DNA of 13,776 nucleotides. Origin: DATJHM01 sp035493895. Its GTDB lineage: Bacteria > Chloroflexota > Ktedonobacteria > Ktedonobacterales > Ktedonobacteraceae. Shown here one piece after another: positions 12,755 through 13,776 of this stretch; the first letter of the stretch is position 1, and every line of letters starts with the position of its first letter. The notes beneath the pieces were generated by a model. The model was not told where the DNA came from. It searched no databases and saw nothing but the letters and a program-made list of their open reading frames with translations. The position numbers and the translations under genes were made by a program. The DNA lies in the NCBI GenBank assembly GCA_035493895.1, contig DATJHM010000252.1:1-13776 (forward strand), in the 5' to 3' direction.

Positions 12755-13363
12755 TCATCCCTCTTCCAAATCTTGCTCTTCCGCAAAATCTGGCCGAGCA
12801 GGTTGCGGCTGCCGCGCCGCCTCGGCCAGTATCTGCTCTCTTCGCACCGGATCAAAGGCGAATTCGAAACAGAACTGTCGAATCCAACTCTCATCCACTT
12901 CCTTGTCTTTCAATCGGCACAGGAAACGCTCTTCTGCGAAAATGTGACTCTCAGCCTGCAATATCTCCAGATCATACGCCGTTTTATCCAGCGTGAGTAG
13001 CTCATTTTGCAGCATATTACGCTCGATCCGCATCAGCCCCTCCACATGCTCACGTTGTAATTCGCGCGTCCTCTTTCTTAAATGCCTCGGCTTGAGATCT
13101 CCAGCCACAACAAACCTCTCCGCAAATGTATGCTGGAGCGCCCGCTTCTCCATCTCCAGTTGTCCGTATAGTCTGCTCCTTCGTGGCTCCTTCACCGCAT
13201 AAATAAGCTGCTCAATCGTAAATTCTTCCAGCGGAAGCGTACACACATCTATTTTCTCAGCCACCCAGAGGGTGAGCTGGCTTATCTCAATCTCAGGATC
13301 TGCCTCTAGCTCAACAATAAAGCGGAAATTCCCAAAGTGGATTCTGTTGATGATGACATGCAT
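12755..13363 (-). CDS. hypothetical charged helical protein
   Basis: A 202-aa protein that I do not recognise. It opens with beta-like MHVIINRIHFGNFRFIVELE. A long charged helical region follows (about 60-150, many Glu/Arg/Leu, including RTRELQREHVEGLMRIERN and QNELLTLDKTAYDLEILQAE) that may form a coiled coil. The tail is acidic and ends EEQDLEEG. There is no signal peptide or membrane segment. The start at 13363 is preferred over an in-frame ATG at 13390 because GAGGAAGAG lies just upstream of it. The frame is long and its residue pattern is protein-like, which supports a real gene. It converges on the TPR gene across 69 bases. Confidence 0.65.
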   Translation of the reverse strand: MHVIINRIHFGNFRFIVELEADPEIEISQLTLWVAEKIDVCTLPLEEFTIEQLIYAVKEPRRSRLYGQLEMEKRALQHTFAERFVVAGDLKPRHLRKRTRELQREHVEGLMRIERNMLQNELLTLDKTAYDLEILQAESHIFAEERFLCRLKDKEVDESWIRQFCFEFAFDPVRREQILAEAARQPQPARPDFAEEQDLEEG

Positions 13364-13681
13364 TGCTCTTCCTCTTCCCACATTGCACACCCAAAAGCTC
13401 TGTTCATCAGAGGCACGATGTATTTATAATAAGTAAATCCAGTTATAAAACGTATGGAAGGAAAAAGTATAACGGGAATACTACAGATTTTTCATCATGT
13501 ATCTACACATATTTAACACCATTGAACCCATCCATTTACAATTTCGCCACGGTGCATAGGATTACATCCCTCGAAGAAATGCTGAGGTAGGGATCGCGCT
13601 TTATGCCGATCCGCGTCCCCCTCCGGCCATCTCACCAACTATTGAGGCATGGGCAACAAAAAACCGCCCATGTGGGCGGGT
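13364..13681. other. intergenic region between the hypothetical gene and the rRNA operon
   Basis: About 318 bases. It is AT-rich on the left, with a possible leftward -10 (TATAAA read leftward, 13423-13428) for the hypothetical gene but no clear -35 box. Nearer the 5S gene lie a GGATCG/CGATCC inverted repeat (13591-13596 and 13607-13612) and the 5S terminator. A + strand open frame at 13363-13590 has no family features. No tRNA gene was seen. Confidence 0.5.
13658..13679 (-). terminator. intrinsic terminator of the rRNA operon
   Basis: Read leftward, CCGCCC-ACAT-GGGCGG forms a 6-bp all-GC stem with a tetraloop, followed directly by TTTTTT (13663-13658). It begins a few bases after the 5S 3' end and is a classic rho-independent terminator. 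Confidence 0.9.

Positions 13682-13776
<95 letters not shown>

Noticed and set aside
12718..12996. Overlapping + strand open frames opposite the hypothetical leftward gene
   Set aside because: Three frames are open over the same stretch. The leftward frame is the longest, has a good SD and has a protein-like residue pattern.

Overview
The window looks like chromosomal DNA from a free-living bacterium with a large genome and moderate GC. The gene types present are a membrane-anchored glucosaminidase-like protein, a large cytosolic GH38 alpha-mannosidase, a double zinc-ribbon membrane protein, a short-type GyrB and a UPF0303 protein. Together with Gram-positive-like Shine-Dalgarno (SD) sites and TATAAT-type promoters, they would fit the Chloroflexota, class Ktedonobacteria. 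That placement is an inference from gene content and style; nothing in the window proves it.

Layout, left to right. Positions 1-119 hold no gene I can support, only a GC-rich hairpin. A lysozyme/glucosaminidase-like membrane protein runs leftward (120-1082). A 505-base divergent intergenic region follows, with a promoter on each strand; the rightward -10 box is enclosed by an inverted repeat. Then come, rightward, a GH38 alpha-mannosidase (1588-4650) and a two-TM double zinc-ribbon protein (4858-5451). A 554-base gap carries a TATAAT promoter and a long, structured leader for gyrB (6006-8027). gyrB ends at a very strong, nearly perfectly symmetric terminator (8062-8107).

Beyond that terminator is an AT-rich three-gene operon (8290-11200). 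Its genes are a 304-aa protein with a PD-(D/E)XK-nuclease-like N-terminus, an 81-aa middle component, and a 585-aa DUF2326 SMC/ABC-type ATPase. The start and stop codons overlap as ATGA at both junctions. This matches the ABC-three-component (ABC-3C) systems predicted by comparative genomics to act in conflict with phages or other invaders. It is the most interesting locus here and looks like an acquired cassette inserted between housekeeping genes.

To its right, a UPF0303/heme-degrading-domain gene (11203-11682, leftward) converges on the ATPase gene with only 2 bases between the stop codons. A divergent promoter region with an operator-like inverted repeat precedes a TPR protein (11885-12685, rightward). 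A leftward gene for an unknown charged helical protein follows (12755-13363). At the right edge the 3' part of a 5S rRNA gene (leftward, cut by the window end) and its intrinsic terminator mark the end of an rRNA operon lying mostly to the right.

Apart from the ABC-3C operon, the genes appear to be independent transcription units. I see no insertion sequence, integrase, CRISPR array or tRNA gene.
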